Source: JBBQED01 sp038320345 (GTDB taxonomy: Bacteria; Bacteroidota; Bacteroidia; AKYH767-A; OLB10). Taken from it: a DNA stretch of 64,000 bases. A program made the position numbers and the translations under genes. Within the stretch, counting starts at the first letter, position 1. Every line of letters starts with the position of its first letter. The stretch covers positions 248,001 to 312,000 of the forward strand of contig JBBQED010000002.1 of assembly GCA_038320345.1 (NCBI GenBank), written 5' to 3'. Of this stretch, positions 52,815 to 62,938 are shown one piece after another. The notes under the pieces were generated by a model. It did no database searches, was not told the origin of the DNA, and saw nothing but the letters and a program-made list of their open reading frames with translations.

Positions 52815-54197
52815 ATGAAAATCAAACAAAACAGTATTCTCATTCTGTTTTTCCTTCTTACTTTTCAGCTCCAGGCGCAACGAATTAAAGTATATTTCAA
52901 CCATCCTGTAAACACGGCTGTGTCATCAGGGGTATCTGCTATTTATGTAAATCAGGCATTAGATGATACGCTCATTGCATATATCAATCGAGCTCAAATT
53001 TCTATTGATGTGGCGGTATATAACTATAGTCAGAGTGCAGGAATATCCAATATTGCAACGGCGATTAATGCGGCCTATAACCGCGGAGTGAATATACGTT
53101 GGATCTATAATTCCAGCTCTAGCAATTCCGGAGTTGCATTACTTGATCCAGCTATCAATACACTTGGTAGTCCCAGTGGTGCTAATTATACCATCATGCA
53201 TAATAAATTTATGATTGTAGATGCGGCATCAACTAATCCTCTCGAAGCAATTGTATGGACTGGTTCTAGCAACTGGGGTGATCAACAATTTAATGATGAT
53301 GAGAATAATGTGATCATCATCCAGGATCAAAGTCTGGCACAGAATTACACAATAGAATTCAATGAAATGTGGGGAGGTTCAGGATTATCACCGAACCTTA
53401 CAAATTCAAAGTTTGGTTCTTTTAAAACCAATAATACACAGCACCAATTTACCATAGATGGTAAAAATGTAGAACTATTTTTCAGTCCCAGTGATGGAAC
53501 AAGTACTGAAATTCTTCAATCCATCAATTCAGCGAATCAATCTCTTTACTTTGGGATCTATACTTTTACAGAAAGTACTCTTGCAAATGCGATCGTCAAC
53601 AAGATCCAAAATAATAATGTGTATGCATTAGGCATTATAGACCAGTTCAGTATTTCCTATCAGCCCTACTCTATTTTGAGTCCTGTGATGAATACTAATT
53701 TGATCGTGTACAATCAAACTAGTATTTACCATAATAAAATGTTAATCGTTGATCCCTGCCTTCCAAATTCAGATCCGCAAGTAGTTACAGGATCACATAA
53801 CTGGAGTATTTCAGCGAACACTCAGAATGATGAGAACACATTGATTATTCATGATGATACGATTACTAATATTTATTACCAAAGCTTTTATCAGGACTAT
53901 GCTAATTTAGGGGGTATCATTACTTCCTGTAACCAACTCACCGGACTCCCAACTGTTTCGGCTGCATCATTTTCTATCTCACCGAATCCTATTACGAATG
54001 AATTGATCCTCTCCAATTCAGAAAGCCAGTTTTTAGAAATAAAAATCTATTCAGTAACCGGAAGTTTAATTGAAATGATCAACGAAAGCAATGGTGAAAT
54101 TCATATCGGACTTCAACAATTTGCAAATGGATTATATTTATTGCAGATCAAAAACGGGAATAAAATCAGCACCGCTAAATTCCAATTAATCCATTAA
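52815..54197 (+). CDS. Secreted phospholipase D-like protein, T9SS type A sorted
   Basis: 460 residues with signal peptide 'ILILFFLLTFQLQAQR'. Two complete HxKxxxxD motifs: 'MHNKFMIVD' (His129, Lys131, Asp136) and 'YHNKMLIVD' (His306, Lys308, Asp313), each followed by the usual 'GSSNWG' or 'GSHNWS'. The PLD fold thus looks catalytically intact; substrates of such proteins include phospholipids and nucleic acids, so a secreted nuclease is possible. The last ~75 residues are a type A tail ('FSISPNPITNELILS', 'NGLYLLQIKNG'). The MFS gene starts 18 bases after its stop. Confidence 0.9.
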   Translation: MKIKQNSILILFFLLTFQLQAQRIKVYFNHPVNTAVSSGVSAIYVNQALDDTLIAYINRAQISIDVAVYNYSQSAGISNIATAINAAYNRGVNIRWIYNSSSSNSGVALLDPAINTLGSPSGANYTIMHNKFMIVDAASTNPLEAIVWTGSSNWGDQQFNDDENNVIIIQDQSLAQNYTIEFNEMWGGSGLSPNLTNSKFGSFKTNNTQHQFTIDGKNVELFFSPSDGTSTEILQSINSANQSLYFGIYTFTESTLANAIVNKIQNNNVYALGIIDQFSISYQPYSILSPVMNTNLIVYNQTSIYHNKMLIVDPCLPNSDPQVVTGSHNWSISANTQNDENTLIIHDDTITNIYYQSFYQDYANLGGIITSCNQLTGLPTVSAASFSISPNPITNELILSNSESQFLEIKIYSVTGSLIEMINESNGEIHIGLQQFANGLYLLQIKNGNKISTAKFQLIH

Positions 54198-54215
54198 AAA
54201 TTCAAGCCCTATTTC

Positions 54216-55436
54216 TTGAAGAAACTTCAGCATTCTCCTTTCAACATTGCCGTATTAGCCGCTGGGTTAGGTTTTTTTATAGATGCCTTCGATTTATTTC
54301 TCTTTAATATTTACAGAATACCTAGCCTTAAAGAATTAGGTTTATCGGGAAAAGAACTAACCTTAACTGGTGAACATCTGCTATCCATCCAAATGCTGGG
54401 CATGATGATCGGTGGAATTATCAGCGGTATGCTTGCAGATAAAAAAGGAAGAGTGGGAGTTTTATTCGGTTCTATTTTATTGTATTCGCTCGCTAATATC
54501 GCCAATAGTTTTGTTCAAGATACTCAGACCTATGCCATCATACGATTTTTGGCAGGTGTTGGTCTTGCAGGAGAGTTAGGCACTGGAATAACCCTCGTCA
54601 GTGAAAGTATGACCAAAGAAAACAGAGGTTATGGAACTATCATCGTAGCTACTCTTGGAGCCTTAGGAGCAGTTTGCGCTGGCTTAGCCGGAGATTTAAT
54701 TCCGTGGAGAGATGCCTTCATGGTAGCAGGAATTGCAGGCTTAGTGCTTTTACTTTTTAGGATGAAGTCAATGGAAACTGCGTTCTTTCAAAAATCAAAA
54801 CAAGAAAAAGTAATGCATGGTTCATTCCAATTACTTTTCAGTGATCGGCGGCGAACCTTGAAATATTTAGCATGTATTCTCATGGGAGTTCCCATCTGGT
54901 ATTCTGTAGGGTTGTTGATCACCCTAACACCAGAAATCATGAAAGAACAACAAATCGATTACATTAAAATTTCTACCTGTTTTATTTTATTCCAAACAGG
55001 AATCACAGTAGGAGATCTCAGCAGTGGTATATTCAGTCAGTATTTCAAATCGAGGAAAAAAATTATTATCGCTTACATGCTATTTGCATGCTTAGCGACA
55101 ATCCTGCATTTCAAAAGTATTTATTCGGGACGTGAAATTTATTTTACCTCATTATTGATGGGAATCGGATGTGGTTATCTCTCTGTATTTGTGACTACCA
55201 CAGCAGAACATTTCGGAACAAATTTAAGAGCTACGGTTGCAGCAACGGTCACCAATTTTATGCGAGGTGCCATAACAATATTGATTCCACTGCATATTTG
55301 GCTGGAACATTCATTTCATCTCACTTTAACTTTTTCACTGATAATTGTTGGAATTATCGTTTGGACGGCGGCACTCATCTCAGTAGTTGCACTTCGGGAA
55401 ACATTTGGGAAAGATCTCGATTATCTCGAAACATAA
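54216..55436 (+). CDS. MFS transporter
   Basis: 406 residues with about 12 membrane helices. Helix 1 'GLGFFIDAFDLFLFNIYRI', the MFS loop motif 'GMLADKKGRVG' between helices 2 and 3, and 'RFLAGVGLAGELGTGITLV' place it near the sugar/aromatic-acid porter groups. The substrate cannot be predicted. The start is a TTG at 54216; no ATG precedes helix 1. The short gap to the PLD-like gene suggests a shared transcript, but their functions need not be linked. Convergent with the DUF4403 gene. Confidence 0.85.
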   Translation: MKKLQHSPFNIAVLAAGLGFFIDAFDLFLFNIYRIPSLKELGLSGKELTLTGEHLLSIQMLGMMIGGIISGMLADKKGRVGVLFGSILLYSLANIANSFVQDTQTYAIIRFLAGVGLAGELGTGITLVSESMTKENRGYGTIIVATLGALGAVCAGLAGDLIPWRDAFMVAGIAGLVLLLFRMKSMETAFFQKSKQEKVMHGSFQLLFSDRRRTLKYLACILMGVPIWYSVGLLITLTPEIMKEQQIDYIKISTCFILFQTGITVGDLSSGIFSQYFKSRKKIIIAYMLFACLATILHFKSIYSGREIYFTSLLMGIGCGYLSVFVTTTAEHFGTNLRATVAATVTNFMRGAITILIPLHIWLEHSFHLTLTFSLIIVGIIVWTAALISVVALRETFGKDLDYLET

Positions 55437-55450
55437 TATAAAAAGTGATT

Positions 55451-56878
55451 CTATCTTTTAACACCTATTGAATCTACTTGTACTTCGGCAACTGCATCAC
55501 CGGTAGTATTTACCATGAGCTGGATACCATTTTTATTAATCAAGACTTTCTTCAATTTGAACTCCATACTCTGAATATCAAATACCAATACGCGTCCCAC
55601 TTTGCCTTTCTTGAGTGCCTTTTCAATAATACTTGGCAATTCACTAATTCGTGTTTCTAAAGGATGATCTAACTCAGCTTTTAAGGTAGATAAAAGGTTG
55701 GAGTGAAAGATCCATTCTCCAGTCTTTAACAGATAAGAAGAGGTAGAAAGATCATATCGAAAATCATTCAACGTAATAAATTGTAAAGTAGGATCAATTT
55801 CAAAATTCCCAGTCAGATATACTGTACCATCAATAGCTCCACTCAATTGAACTGACAATGCAATTCCAGTTCCTGATCCAAACACTTTTACATCAACAAC
55901 TTTAACAGACTGTCGCTCATAGGTGATCACTTTGCCTTTGAGACTATCCGTTAATACCATATTCAATTCTTCAAAAGGAATTTCAGCAAGGAGATTTAAA
56001 TCAAATCCACGTTGTGAATTCCGTGCACTTTTCAATGCTGGCAAAACTGAATCCTTAATTATTAAAGTATCGGCACCAACAACAGTATGAATTAAAGCCG
56101 TAATGCCGACATCCATGAAAAGTAAATCTCTTTTTGAATAGATCTTACTTAGCGTAAAAGTTTTTGGAGTAATACATAAATAAATAGGTCGAACTGGTCG
56201 GTTAATAATAATTGGCTTTTGCATATTCAGCCACTCCTGCAATGCCAAGGGTTTAAGCTCAACTTGTTTACTGATGTATTCATCAATCTTACCAGCAATT
56301 TTATCCTGAGTTTTCAGCAATTCCTTCTCAGCCATTTTACTTAAATTAATGGAGAACAATCCCAAATCTACTACGGGCTCTTCAATCCATTCAAACTTAC
56401 TAATTCGAGTATTGGTATTTACTCTCCAATTGGATTCGATCTTCAACTTACTCGCCATCTGAACATTCACTCTAAAATCTGTTGATTTTTCAGCTTTAAT
56501 TTTAATCCCAAGTTTTTTTGAATTTACTTTTAGATGCACCCATACTTTTAAAGGAGCAGATGAAAAGAGTGAATCACCTTTAACTGATAATTTAAAATTC
56601 CCGGTACGGCGTACCTTAATAATTAAATCATCAGGGATTTTCAACGTATCAAACAGTAATAATTCTGGAATCTCTTTATTTAACCTTGCTTCTAAATCAG
56701 ACATGCTAAAACTGATTTGTGAATTCCATGTCGATAATTCCTGAGTGAGACTATCATTTGGAGTTGCAGGAGGAGCAAGATCAACAGGAACTGGGTAATC
56801 ACTCTTCAAAAAATATAGATAGCCACCAGCGCCCAAAAAAAGCAGAAAAACGACAAGGAAAATTGTTCTTTTACGCAT
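55451..56878 (-). CDS. DUF4403 family protein
   Basis: 475 residues from the ATG at 56878 ('MRKRTIFLVVFLLFLGAGGY'), which opens a signal anchor; the frame extends 17 codons further upstream without a better start. Large beta-rich periplasmic body with paired LPS-transport/BPI-like-looking strands ('ISFSMSDLEARLNKEIPELL', 'LKVWVHLKVNSKKLGIKI', 'LSVQLSGAIDGTVYLTGNF'). The function of DUF4403 is unknown; a lipid-binding tubular fold is a guess. It lies just downstream of the efflux operon on the same strand but after it, separated by 15 bases from the TolC-like gene in the opposite order (its start is beyond the end of that gene). Confidence 0.8.
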   Translation of the reverse strand: MRKRTIFLVVFLLFLGAGGYLYFLKSDYPVPVDLAPPATPNDSLTQELSTWNSQISFSMSDLEARLNKEIPELLLFDTLKIPDDLIIKVRRTGNFKLSVKGDSLFSSAPLKVWVHLKVNSKKLGIKIKAEKSTDFRVNVQMASKLKIESNWRVNTNTRISKFEWIEEPVVDLGLFSINLSKMAEKELLKTQDKIAGKIDEYISKQVELKPLALQEWLNMQKPIIINRPVRPIYLCITPKTFTLSKIYSKRDLLFMDVGITALIHTVVGADTLIIKDSVLPALKSARNSQRGFDLNLLAEIPFEELNMVLTDSLKGKVITYERQSVKVVDVKVFGSGTGIALSVQLSGAIDGTVYLTGNFEIDPTLQFITLNDFRYDLSTSSYLLKTGEWIFHSNLLSTLKAELDHPLETRISELPSIIEKALKKGKVGRVLVFDIQSMEFKLKKVLINKNGIQLMVNTTGDAVAEVQVDSIGVKR

Positions 56879-56943
56879 ACCGCAGAAAATTACTGAAACT
56901 AATCTAAACTTCGTAAAAAAAAGAAACAAAAATTTCTAAGTGA

Positions 56944-58269
56944 CTATTTAACCAATATGCCGGCCAAAGCAAGCAAATCCGTTTCAGCAATTTTTGCTAG
57001 ATACGCAGCATTCAGCAATCGGTCAGAAGCATTTTCCTTCGAGCGTTGGGCTTCTCGAAGTTCTATCACATCCCCCTGATTCAAACGAAATCGTTCCCCA
57101 ACAATGGTAAGATTTTCATCTGCCAAGGCATTACTCTCTTGCTCCTTTTTCCAGATGATAATTGCTGCCTGATATTGTTGCCAGGTATTCGCAAAGGAAG
57201 ATTGTATAGCATTACGCAACTGTTCTGTAGTCAACCGTGCATTCTCTTCCATGATTCTGGAATTTTGAATTTGGCGATTCTGAACGTTTCCATTAAACAA
57301 ATTCCATTTGAATGTTAATCCCGCCTGAGGACCAGTGGTTTTATTCTCCCTAAAAAATCCTCCTTCAGTTGAAGTATTGTTAGAATAGTAACCTGCATTC
57401 AGATCCAGTTGAGGATAAGAATATGCTTTTTGCGCTTTTAATTCTTGCTTAGCAACTTCCTGCAAAAGCAAATACTCTCTCAAATCAGGATTATTCTTTT
57501 CGATGCCCTCCAAGAGTTCAGCGTACGAAGCAAGTTCTAGAGGACGCAAACTATCACTAGCAACGATAGTGGTATCATCGGGAGGAAAAAGCAAAAGTTC
57601 ATTTAATTGAATTTTTGAAGAACGTAGATTAGCCTGAGCTGAATATAAACTAGTGATTTGTTCATTCAAATCAACTTGAGCTTGTAATAATTCTGTTTTG
57701 GCAGCACGACCAACATTTAGTTTTTCTTCCGCGATCTTAACTCTTTCTTGATATAGCGAAAGATTAGCATTGATATTCTCAATATTTTTTTCAGCTCTCA
57801 CTAGTGCATAATACACGCCAGATACTGCAGAAACAGTAGAGATCACCTGTTGTTTCAGGTTGACTTCACCCACTTGCTCTTTTAACTTTAAGCGATGGTA
57901 ATCTGCAAACATTCGCGTACCATTGAATAATGTCCACGTAAGCACTACATTGCCACCATAATTATCAGACTGAATATTTTTATTATCAAGTTGAGAACCG
58001 TCGGCATATTCCTGATGGATATCATTCTGAGAACGATTGACATTTCCATTCACATCAATACGAGGTAACATACCTGCGTTTCCTAAGGTTGCATTATTCT
58101 CATCAATTTTGAGATTATTTCTTTCGATACGGATTCCCAGATTGCGATTTAAAGCAGTATCAATCGCTGCGCGAAGTGTATATGCTTGTTGAGCAGTTAA
58201 TGAACCTGAATGCATCATCAAAAAAATCCACAAGGACATTAACGTACTTTTCTTAATTTTCATCAACAT
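56944..58269 (-). CDS. TolC-family outer-membrane efflux channel
   Basis: 441 residues with signal peptide ('LMSLWIFLMMHSGSLTAQQ'). Two OEP repeats: 'YTLRAAIDTALNRNLGIRI' ... 'VVLTWTLFNGTRMFADYHR', and 'EYLLLQEVAKQELKAQK' ... 'LTFKWNLFNGNVQNRQI'. The long helices would form the periplasmic tunnel and a beta barrel sits in the outer membrane. The ATG lies inside the end of the RND gene (17-base overlap; a second ATG two codons later also overlaps). Last gene of the marR-MFP-RND-TolC operon. Confidence 0.94.
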   Translation of the reverse strand: MLMKIKKSTLMSLWIFLMMHSGSLTAQQAYTLRAAIDTALNRNLGIRIERNNLKIDENNATLGNAGMLPRIDVNGNVNRSQNDIHQEYADGSQLDNKNIQSDNYGGNVVLTWTLFNGTRMFADYHRLKLKEQVGEVNLKQQVISTVSAVSGVYYALVRAEKNIENINANLSLYQERVKIAEEKLNVGRAAKTELLQAQVDLNEQITSLYSAQANLRSSKIQLNELLLFPPDDTTIVASDSLRPLELASYAELLEGIEKNNPDLREYLLLQEVAKQELKAQKAYSYPQLDLNAGYYSNNTSTEGGFFRENKTTGPQAGLTFKWNLFNGNVQNRQIQNSRIMEENARLTTEQLRNAIQSSFANTWQQYQAAIIIWKKEQESNALADENLTIVGERFRLNQGDVIELREAQRSKENASDRLLNAAYLAKIAETDLLALAGILVK

Positions 58270-61200
58270 GAGCTATACGTTTTTTTGACAAATATGAATA
58301 CATAGCAGGAATAACAAATAACGTAAGTACTAGTGAAAACATCAACCCTCCGATAATAACAATACCCATTCCCATTCGGCTTTGCGAAGCAGCGCCGATA
58401 GATGCAGCAATAGGAAGAGCGCCTAAGGCAGTAGCAAGGCTTGTCATTAAGATTGGTCGCAAACGAGCAACCGCTGCATTGCGAATAGCAACTTCTTTTT
58501 CTTCACCTTTTTCCTGAAGTTGATTCGCAAATTCCACAATCAGAATTCCGTTTTTTGTAACTAAACCAATGAGCATAATAATCCCAATCTGGCTGAAGAT
58601 ATTTAACGTTTGATTGAAATACCATAACGAAAAAACAGCACCTGCAATCGCTAAAGGAACTGTAAACATAATGATGAGAGGATCTCTAAAACTCTCGAAC
58701 TGTGCAGAAAGAACAAGGTAGACCAACAGTAATGCTAGTCCGAAGGCAAATAATAAACTAGACGAACTCTCAGCAAAATCTCGGGAAGCTCCTGTTAATG
58801 CCGTTGAGAAAGAATCATCGAGTGTTTGCTTAGATACTTCTTCCATCGCCTTGATCCCATCACCAATAGTTTTTCCTGGCGCCAACCCCGCAGACACAGT
58901 TGCTGATGTGTAGCGATTGTAATGATACAGCTGAGGTGGACTACTCTCTTCCTGCAAGGAAACGATATTGTCAAGTTGAACTAAATTCCCTGAATTATTT
59001 CTTACGTAAATCGATTTCAGATCAAGCGGCTCGTCTCTCGACTCCCTTTCAAACTGACCAATCACCTGATATTGCTTTCCGGTGCGTGTGAAATAAGCCA
59101 TACGCTGAGGACTAAATGCAAGTTGCAAAGTTTGAGCAATATCAAGAACTGAAACACCTAACTCTTGTGCTTTATCGCGGTTAACGGAAAGATTAATTTC
59201 TGGCTTATTGAACTTCAGATTCACATCTACCACTTGAAAAGTAGGATTTTTATTAGCGGCTTCTAGAAAAAGAGGAAGTTTAGCTTTTAGTTTATCAAAA
59301 TCGGGTGCTTGAATTACAAACTGAACTGGTAACCCCGCAAATCCACCAGTTGAAATCGTTTGTTGTTCGATTACAAATAATTTCGCTTCTGGAAAATTTG
59401 CTCCGCTCTTCATCACATACTGAGCAATTTGAGATTGCGTCCTTTTTCTTTGGGAGGGATCATTCAATACTAATCGCACAAACCCAGAATTCACAGAACC
59501 CGATCCAGCAAAAGATGGAGCAGTAACGGTTAAACAAACTCTCTTCTCTGAAATTGAGTCCTGGATAAAATTCGTTAGTTTATCAATAAATCGATCGGTA
59601 TATTCATAGGTGGCTCCTTCGGGTGCCGTTATACTCAAACGCATCCAACTTCTATCTTCCAAAGGTGCTAATTCGGATTTCAATTGACTACCAATTCCGA
59701 AAATCATCCCAATACACATTACTATCATCACAAATGCTAACCACCTCCTTCCTAAAAACGAATCGAGCAATCCATGATAAGTAGTATTCATCTTCTCGAA
59801 AAAGGGTTCAGTCTTTTCATAGAACTTACTTTTTTTATTTCCTTTTCTCACCAGATACGCATTCAGCATAGGAGTTAGGGTAAGGGAAACGAAAGCAGAA
59901 ATCAATACCGATCCTGCCAGTACAACGCCAAACTCCTGAAATAATTTACCTACAAACCCCTGCATGAAAATTACAGGGAGAAAAACTGCGGCAAGCGTTA
60001 CCGAAGTAGAAATTACCGCAAAGAAAATTTCATTAGATCCTTTCTTCGCCGCTTCAATTGGCGACATTCCCTGTTCAATTTTCTTGAAGATATTTTCAGT
60101 CACCACGATTCCATCATCCACCACTAATCCTGTTGCAAGAACGATTGCTAGCAGTGTAAGTACGTTAATGGAATAACCCATCAAATACATGATAAAAAAC
60201 GCACCGATAAGCGACACAGGGATATCTATCAAAGGACGGAATGCGATAATCCAATCACGGAAGAACAGGAAAATAATAATTACAACCAGAATGATTGCAA
60301 TGAATAATGTTTCTTGTACTTCAAAAATAGATCTTTTGATAAACTTAGTATTGTCAAGCGCAATATCAATTTTATAATCCTTAGGTAATTCTTTTTTCAG
60401 TTGATCATAGCGTTTGTAAAACTCATTTGCAATATCGATATAATTTGCTCCGGGTTGAGGTACGAGAGCTAATCCTATCATTGGTATTCCCGACTCTTTC
60501 AAAACCGTTTCTTCGTTCTCCGAACCCAATCTTGCAAATCCTACATCACTAAGATGAATTACTTGGCCATCTTCACTTTTTAAAATGAGATTGTTAAAAT
60601 CAGCTTCTGTTTTTAATCTTCCTACAGTCTTTACGGTAAGCTCGGTATTATTTCCTGAAATTTTTCCTGAAGGTAGTTCAACATTTTCCTGATCAAGCGC
60701 ATGCTTAATATCTAGTGGTGTTAAGTTATAGGCAGATAATTTAGCTGGATCCATCCAGATCCTCATCGCATATCTTTTCTGTCCCCAGATTTGAATTGTA
60801 CTTACTCCGGGAATCGTTTGCAATCGTTCAGCAATTACATTCTCGGCATAATCGCTTACATCAAGATGATTCCGTGTATTACTCTGCAAGGTCATTGAAA
60901 TGATGGCATCGGAATTGGCATCAGATTTCGTTACTACTGGTAAACCATCGATATCCTGAGGAAGATTACGAATCGCCTGCGACACTTTATCGCGAACATC
61001 ATTTGCCGCTGCCTCCATGTCTATTCCTAATTCAAATTCTACAGTGATCACACTAGATCCCTGATTACTCGAGGAAGCTATAGAACGAATTCCGGCGATT
61101 CCATTGATCACCTTTTCAAGAGGTTCAGAGATCTGCGATTCTATCACATCCGCATTGGCTCCACTGTAATTGGTACGAACAGTAATAACAGGAGGATCAA

Positions 61201-61318
61201 TCGAAGGATACTCACGAACACCTAAATATTTATAACCAATCACTCCAAAAAGAATGATCATGAGATTCATTACGATCGTAAGAACCGGACGATTGATACT
61301 GGTACTGGAAAGACTCAT
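58253..61318 (-). CDS. RND efflux pump inner-membrane permease (HAE-1/AcrB type)
   Basis: 1021 residues, full length for a drug-exporting RND pump. Helix 1 'NRPVLTIVMNLMIILFGVIG', porter-domain 'REYPSIDPPVITV', the proton-relay pair in 'ATGLVVDDGIVVTEN' (Asp-Asp near 403-404), the partner Lys in 'GLVTKNGILIVEF' (near 923), and a second helix bundle 'FALGLALLLVYLVL' region. Pumps of this type expel hydrophobic drugs, dyes, bile salts or metabolites through the TolC channel. It lies 18 bases after the adaptor gene and overlaps the TolC gene. Confidence 0.96.
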   Translation of the reverse strand: MSLSSTSINRPVLTIVMNLMIILFGVIGYKYLGVREYPSIDPPVITVRTNYSGANADVIESQISEPLEKVINGIAGIRSIASSSNQGSSVITVEFELGIDMEAAANDVRDKVSQAIRNLPQDIDGLPVVTKSDANSDAIISMTLQSNTRNHLDVSDYAENVIAERLQTIPGVSTIQIWGQKRYAMRIWMDPAKLSAYNLTPLDIKHALDQENVELPSGKISGNNTELTVKTVGRLKTEADFNNLILKSEDGQVIHLSDVGFARLGSENEETVLKESGIPMIGLALVPQPGANYIDIANEFYKRYDQLKKELPKDYKIDIALDNTKFIKRSIFEVQETLFIAIILVVIIIFLFFRDWIIAFRPLIDIPVSLIGAFFIMYLMGYSINVLTLLAIVLATGLVVDDGIVVTENIFKKIEQGMSPIEAAKKGSNEIFFAVISTSVTLAAVFLPVIFMQGFVGKLFQEFGVVLAGSVLISAFVSLTLTPMLNAYLVRKGNKKSKFYEKTEPFFEKMNTTYHGLLDSFLGRRWLAFVMIVMCIGMIFGIGSQLKSELAPLEDRSWMRLSITAPEGATYEYTDRFIDKLTNFIQDSISEKRVCLTVTAPSFAGSGSVNSGFVRLVLNDPSQRKRTQSQIAQYVMKSGANFPEAKLFVIEQQTISTGGFAGLPVQFVIQAPDFDKLKAKLPLFLEAANKNPTFQVVDVNLKFNKPEINLSVNRDKAQELGVSVLDIAQTLQLAFSPQRMAYFTRTGKQYQVIGQFERESRDEPLDLKSIYVRNNSGNLVQLDNIVSLQEESSPPQLYHYNRYTSATVSAGLAPGKTIGDGIKAMEEVSKQTLDDSFSTALTGASRDFAESSSSLLFAFGLALLLVYLVLSAQFESFRDPLIIMFTVPLAIAGAVFSLWYFNQTLNIFSQIGIIMLIGLVTKNGILIVEFANQLQEKGEEKEVAIRNAAVARLRPILMTSLATALGALPIAASIGAASQSRMGMGIVIIGGLMFSLVLTLFVIPAMYSYLSKKRIAHVDEN

Positions 61319-61336
61319 TGGATCAGAAAATTAAAA

Positions 61337-62404
61337 TTATTTAACATGCAACATTTTCAATTTACTGCCTTGGCGTACACCCATTACACCGGTAGTAACT
61401 ACTGTATCTCCTGAAGTTAGTCCATCAATAACATGAACCATACTATCATTTCGCATTCCAATTTTCACGGGGATTGCAACAGCTACACCTTCACGTGCAA
61501 CGAACACTTGCTGCCCTTTTAATACTGGAACAATCGCCTGAGAGGGAATCAACAATGCATCTGCTTGTCTACCCATCAAAAGATCTACTTTAACAAAAGA
61601 CCCTGGCATTAGTTTATTCGCCATATTGGGAGCAGTAGCCCTCACTTTTAAGGTGCGGGAAACAGGATCTATATTGGGTTCGATAGCATATACGGTTCCT
61701 GAATATTGCTCATCGGAAGCTTCAGTAAGAAAATAAATCGTCGTTCCGTTTTTTATTTTTCCGGAATACTTTTCTGGTATTGAAAATTCTATTTTTACAG
61801 GATTCAATTGTTGAATAGTGGCTACAATTTGTGCAGGACTGATATAACTGCCTTCACTAATATTTCTTAATCCTAACACTCCGTTGAATGGAGCCCTTAA
61901 TTCAGTACGGCTAATTTGCACTTTCAATACTTCCGCATCAGCAATGAGCGATTCAGCTTCATTATCTGCATTATCAAATTCTTCTTGACTCACACCTTGA
62001 ACTTTCAGCAATTTGGAAATTCTATCCTTCTTCACTTGCGCCAGCTTTAATGAAGCATTGGTTTTATGCAATTGTGCTTGCAAATCGGTATCTACAAGTT
62101 TCACAAGTAATTGACCTTTGCTCACTGGTTCTCCTTCTTTTAAAAGGATGCGATCTACCTTTCCAGAAATTTCAGAACGAATCTCTACGGATTCATTCGC
62201 TAAGATACTGCCGGAGATAAACAATCTATTGTCGAGCGATGCAGATCGTACTATAAACCCATCTATATTCACAGCAGGTTTGGGCATATTTGATTTTGCT
62301 TTATTGCCTTCATCATCTTTTGCAGAAGGAAAAAACATAAACTTAATTCCTAAAAGCACTACGATGAACAGTGCAAGGATTAAAACTGGTTTGAAATTTT
62401 TCAT
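61337..62404 (-). CDS. RND efflux periplasmic adaptor (membrane fusion protein)
   Basis: 355 residues. N-terminal anchor 'FKPVLILALFIVVLLGIKFM'; biotinyl/lipoyl-like half motifs 'VESGK' type region 'SEISGKVDRILLKEGEPVSK'; an alpha-hairpin ('NASLKLAQVKKDRISKLL' ... 'NADNEAESLIADAEVLK'); the second lipoyl half 'LRAPFNGVLGLRNISEGSY'; and beta-barrel 'KVRATAPNMANKLMPGSFV'. It bridges the RND pump and TolC channel. Its ATG overlaps the stop of marR as ATGA, showing translational coupling to the regulator. Confidence 0.95.
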   Translation of the reverse strand: MKNFKPVLILALFIVVLLGIKFMFFPSAKDDEGNKAKSNMPKPAVNIDGFIVRSASLDNRLFISGSILANESVEIRSEISGKVDRILLKEGEPVSKGQLLVKLVDTDLQAQLHKTNASLKLAQVKKDRISKLLKVQGVSQEEFDNADNEAESLIADAEVLKVQISRTELRAPFNGVLGLRNISEGSYISPAQIVATIQQLNPVKIEFSIPEKYSGKIKNGTTIYFLTEASDEQYSGTVYAIEPNIDPVSRTLKVRATAPNMANKLMPGSFVKVDLLMGRQADALLIPSQAIVPVLKGQQVFVAREGVAVAIPVKIGMRNDSMVHVIDGLTSGDTVVTTGVMGVRQGSKLKMLHVK

Positions 62405-62892
62405 CGGACAATACGTTTGTTTTCCGGCTTATATTGCAGGATAATTTGTTTAGAAGGAAGTTGCTCCAGATTTGTAGTTATTTTTTGAATCGACTGATAA
62501 AATTGCTTACGTTCATTTGATGTAATTCCTTTAAATACAATTTTATTGAGCTCGGCAATCACTGCATTAATTTCAGGAAGAATTTTTGTCCCCTTTGCAG
62601 AGAGTGAAATCAGAAATTCACGACGATTGTCTGGATTTACAATTTTATGGATCATCCCCGCTTTCAATAAATAATTCATGATCCTAACCATCGACGCTTT
62701 ATCCGTAAATAAATGATCGGCAATAAACTGCTGACTTAATGGTCGCCCTTCACTTTCAATCAAGAGCAAAATGGAATAATAACGGTCAATTCCACTAGGC
62801 TCTATCATATGACTCAACACACCTGCATATTGCTTGGTGATAATGGCCAAAAGAGTGCCTAGCGGCATCGCAGGAGTACAAGTTGATTTCAT
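62401..62892 (-). CDS. MarR-family regulator of the efflux operon
   Basis: 163 residues from the ATG at 62892 (a TTG five codons upstream is less likely). Winged helix-turn-helix: 'LSQQFIADHLFTDKASMVRI' as the recognition region and 'IHKIVNPDNRREFLISLSAKG' as the wing with its Asp-Arg-Arg. MarR proteins are usually dimeric repressors released by phenolic or hydrophobic ligands, often pump substrates. It is the first gene of the efflux operon and lies just downstream of a nested inverted repeat, so autorepression is inferred. Confidence 0.93.
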   Translation of the reverse strand: MKSTCTPAMPLGTLLAIITKQYAGVLSHMIEPSGIDRYYSILLLIESEGRPLSQQFIADHLFTDKASMVRIMNYLLKAGMIHKIVNPDNRREFLISLSAKGTKILPEINAVIAELNKIVFKGITSNERKQFYQSIQKITTNLEQLPSKQIILQYKPENKRIVR

Positions 62893-62902
62893 CGATTGTA
62901 TA

Positions 62903-62932
62903 TGCAACAGTTGACAATGTAAACTGTTTGCA
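62903..62932 (-). promoter_or_regulatory. Likely MarR operator of the efflux operon
   Basis: Nested imperfect inverted repeats: outer TGCAACAGTT (62903-62912) / AACTGTTTGCA (62922-62932), inner GTTgACA-A-TGTaAAC (62910-62924). A near-match to the -7 element (AACCTTTG, minus strand 62938-62931) abuts it, so a bound dimer would cover the start point of transcription. Confidence 0.6.
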
Positions 62933-62938
62933 AAGGTT

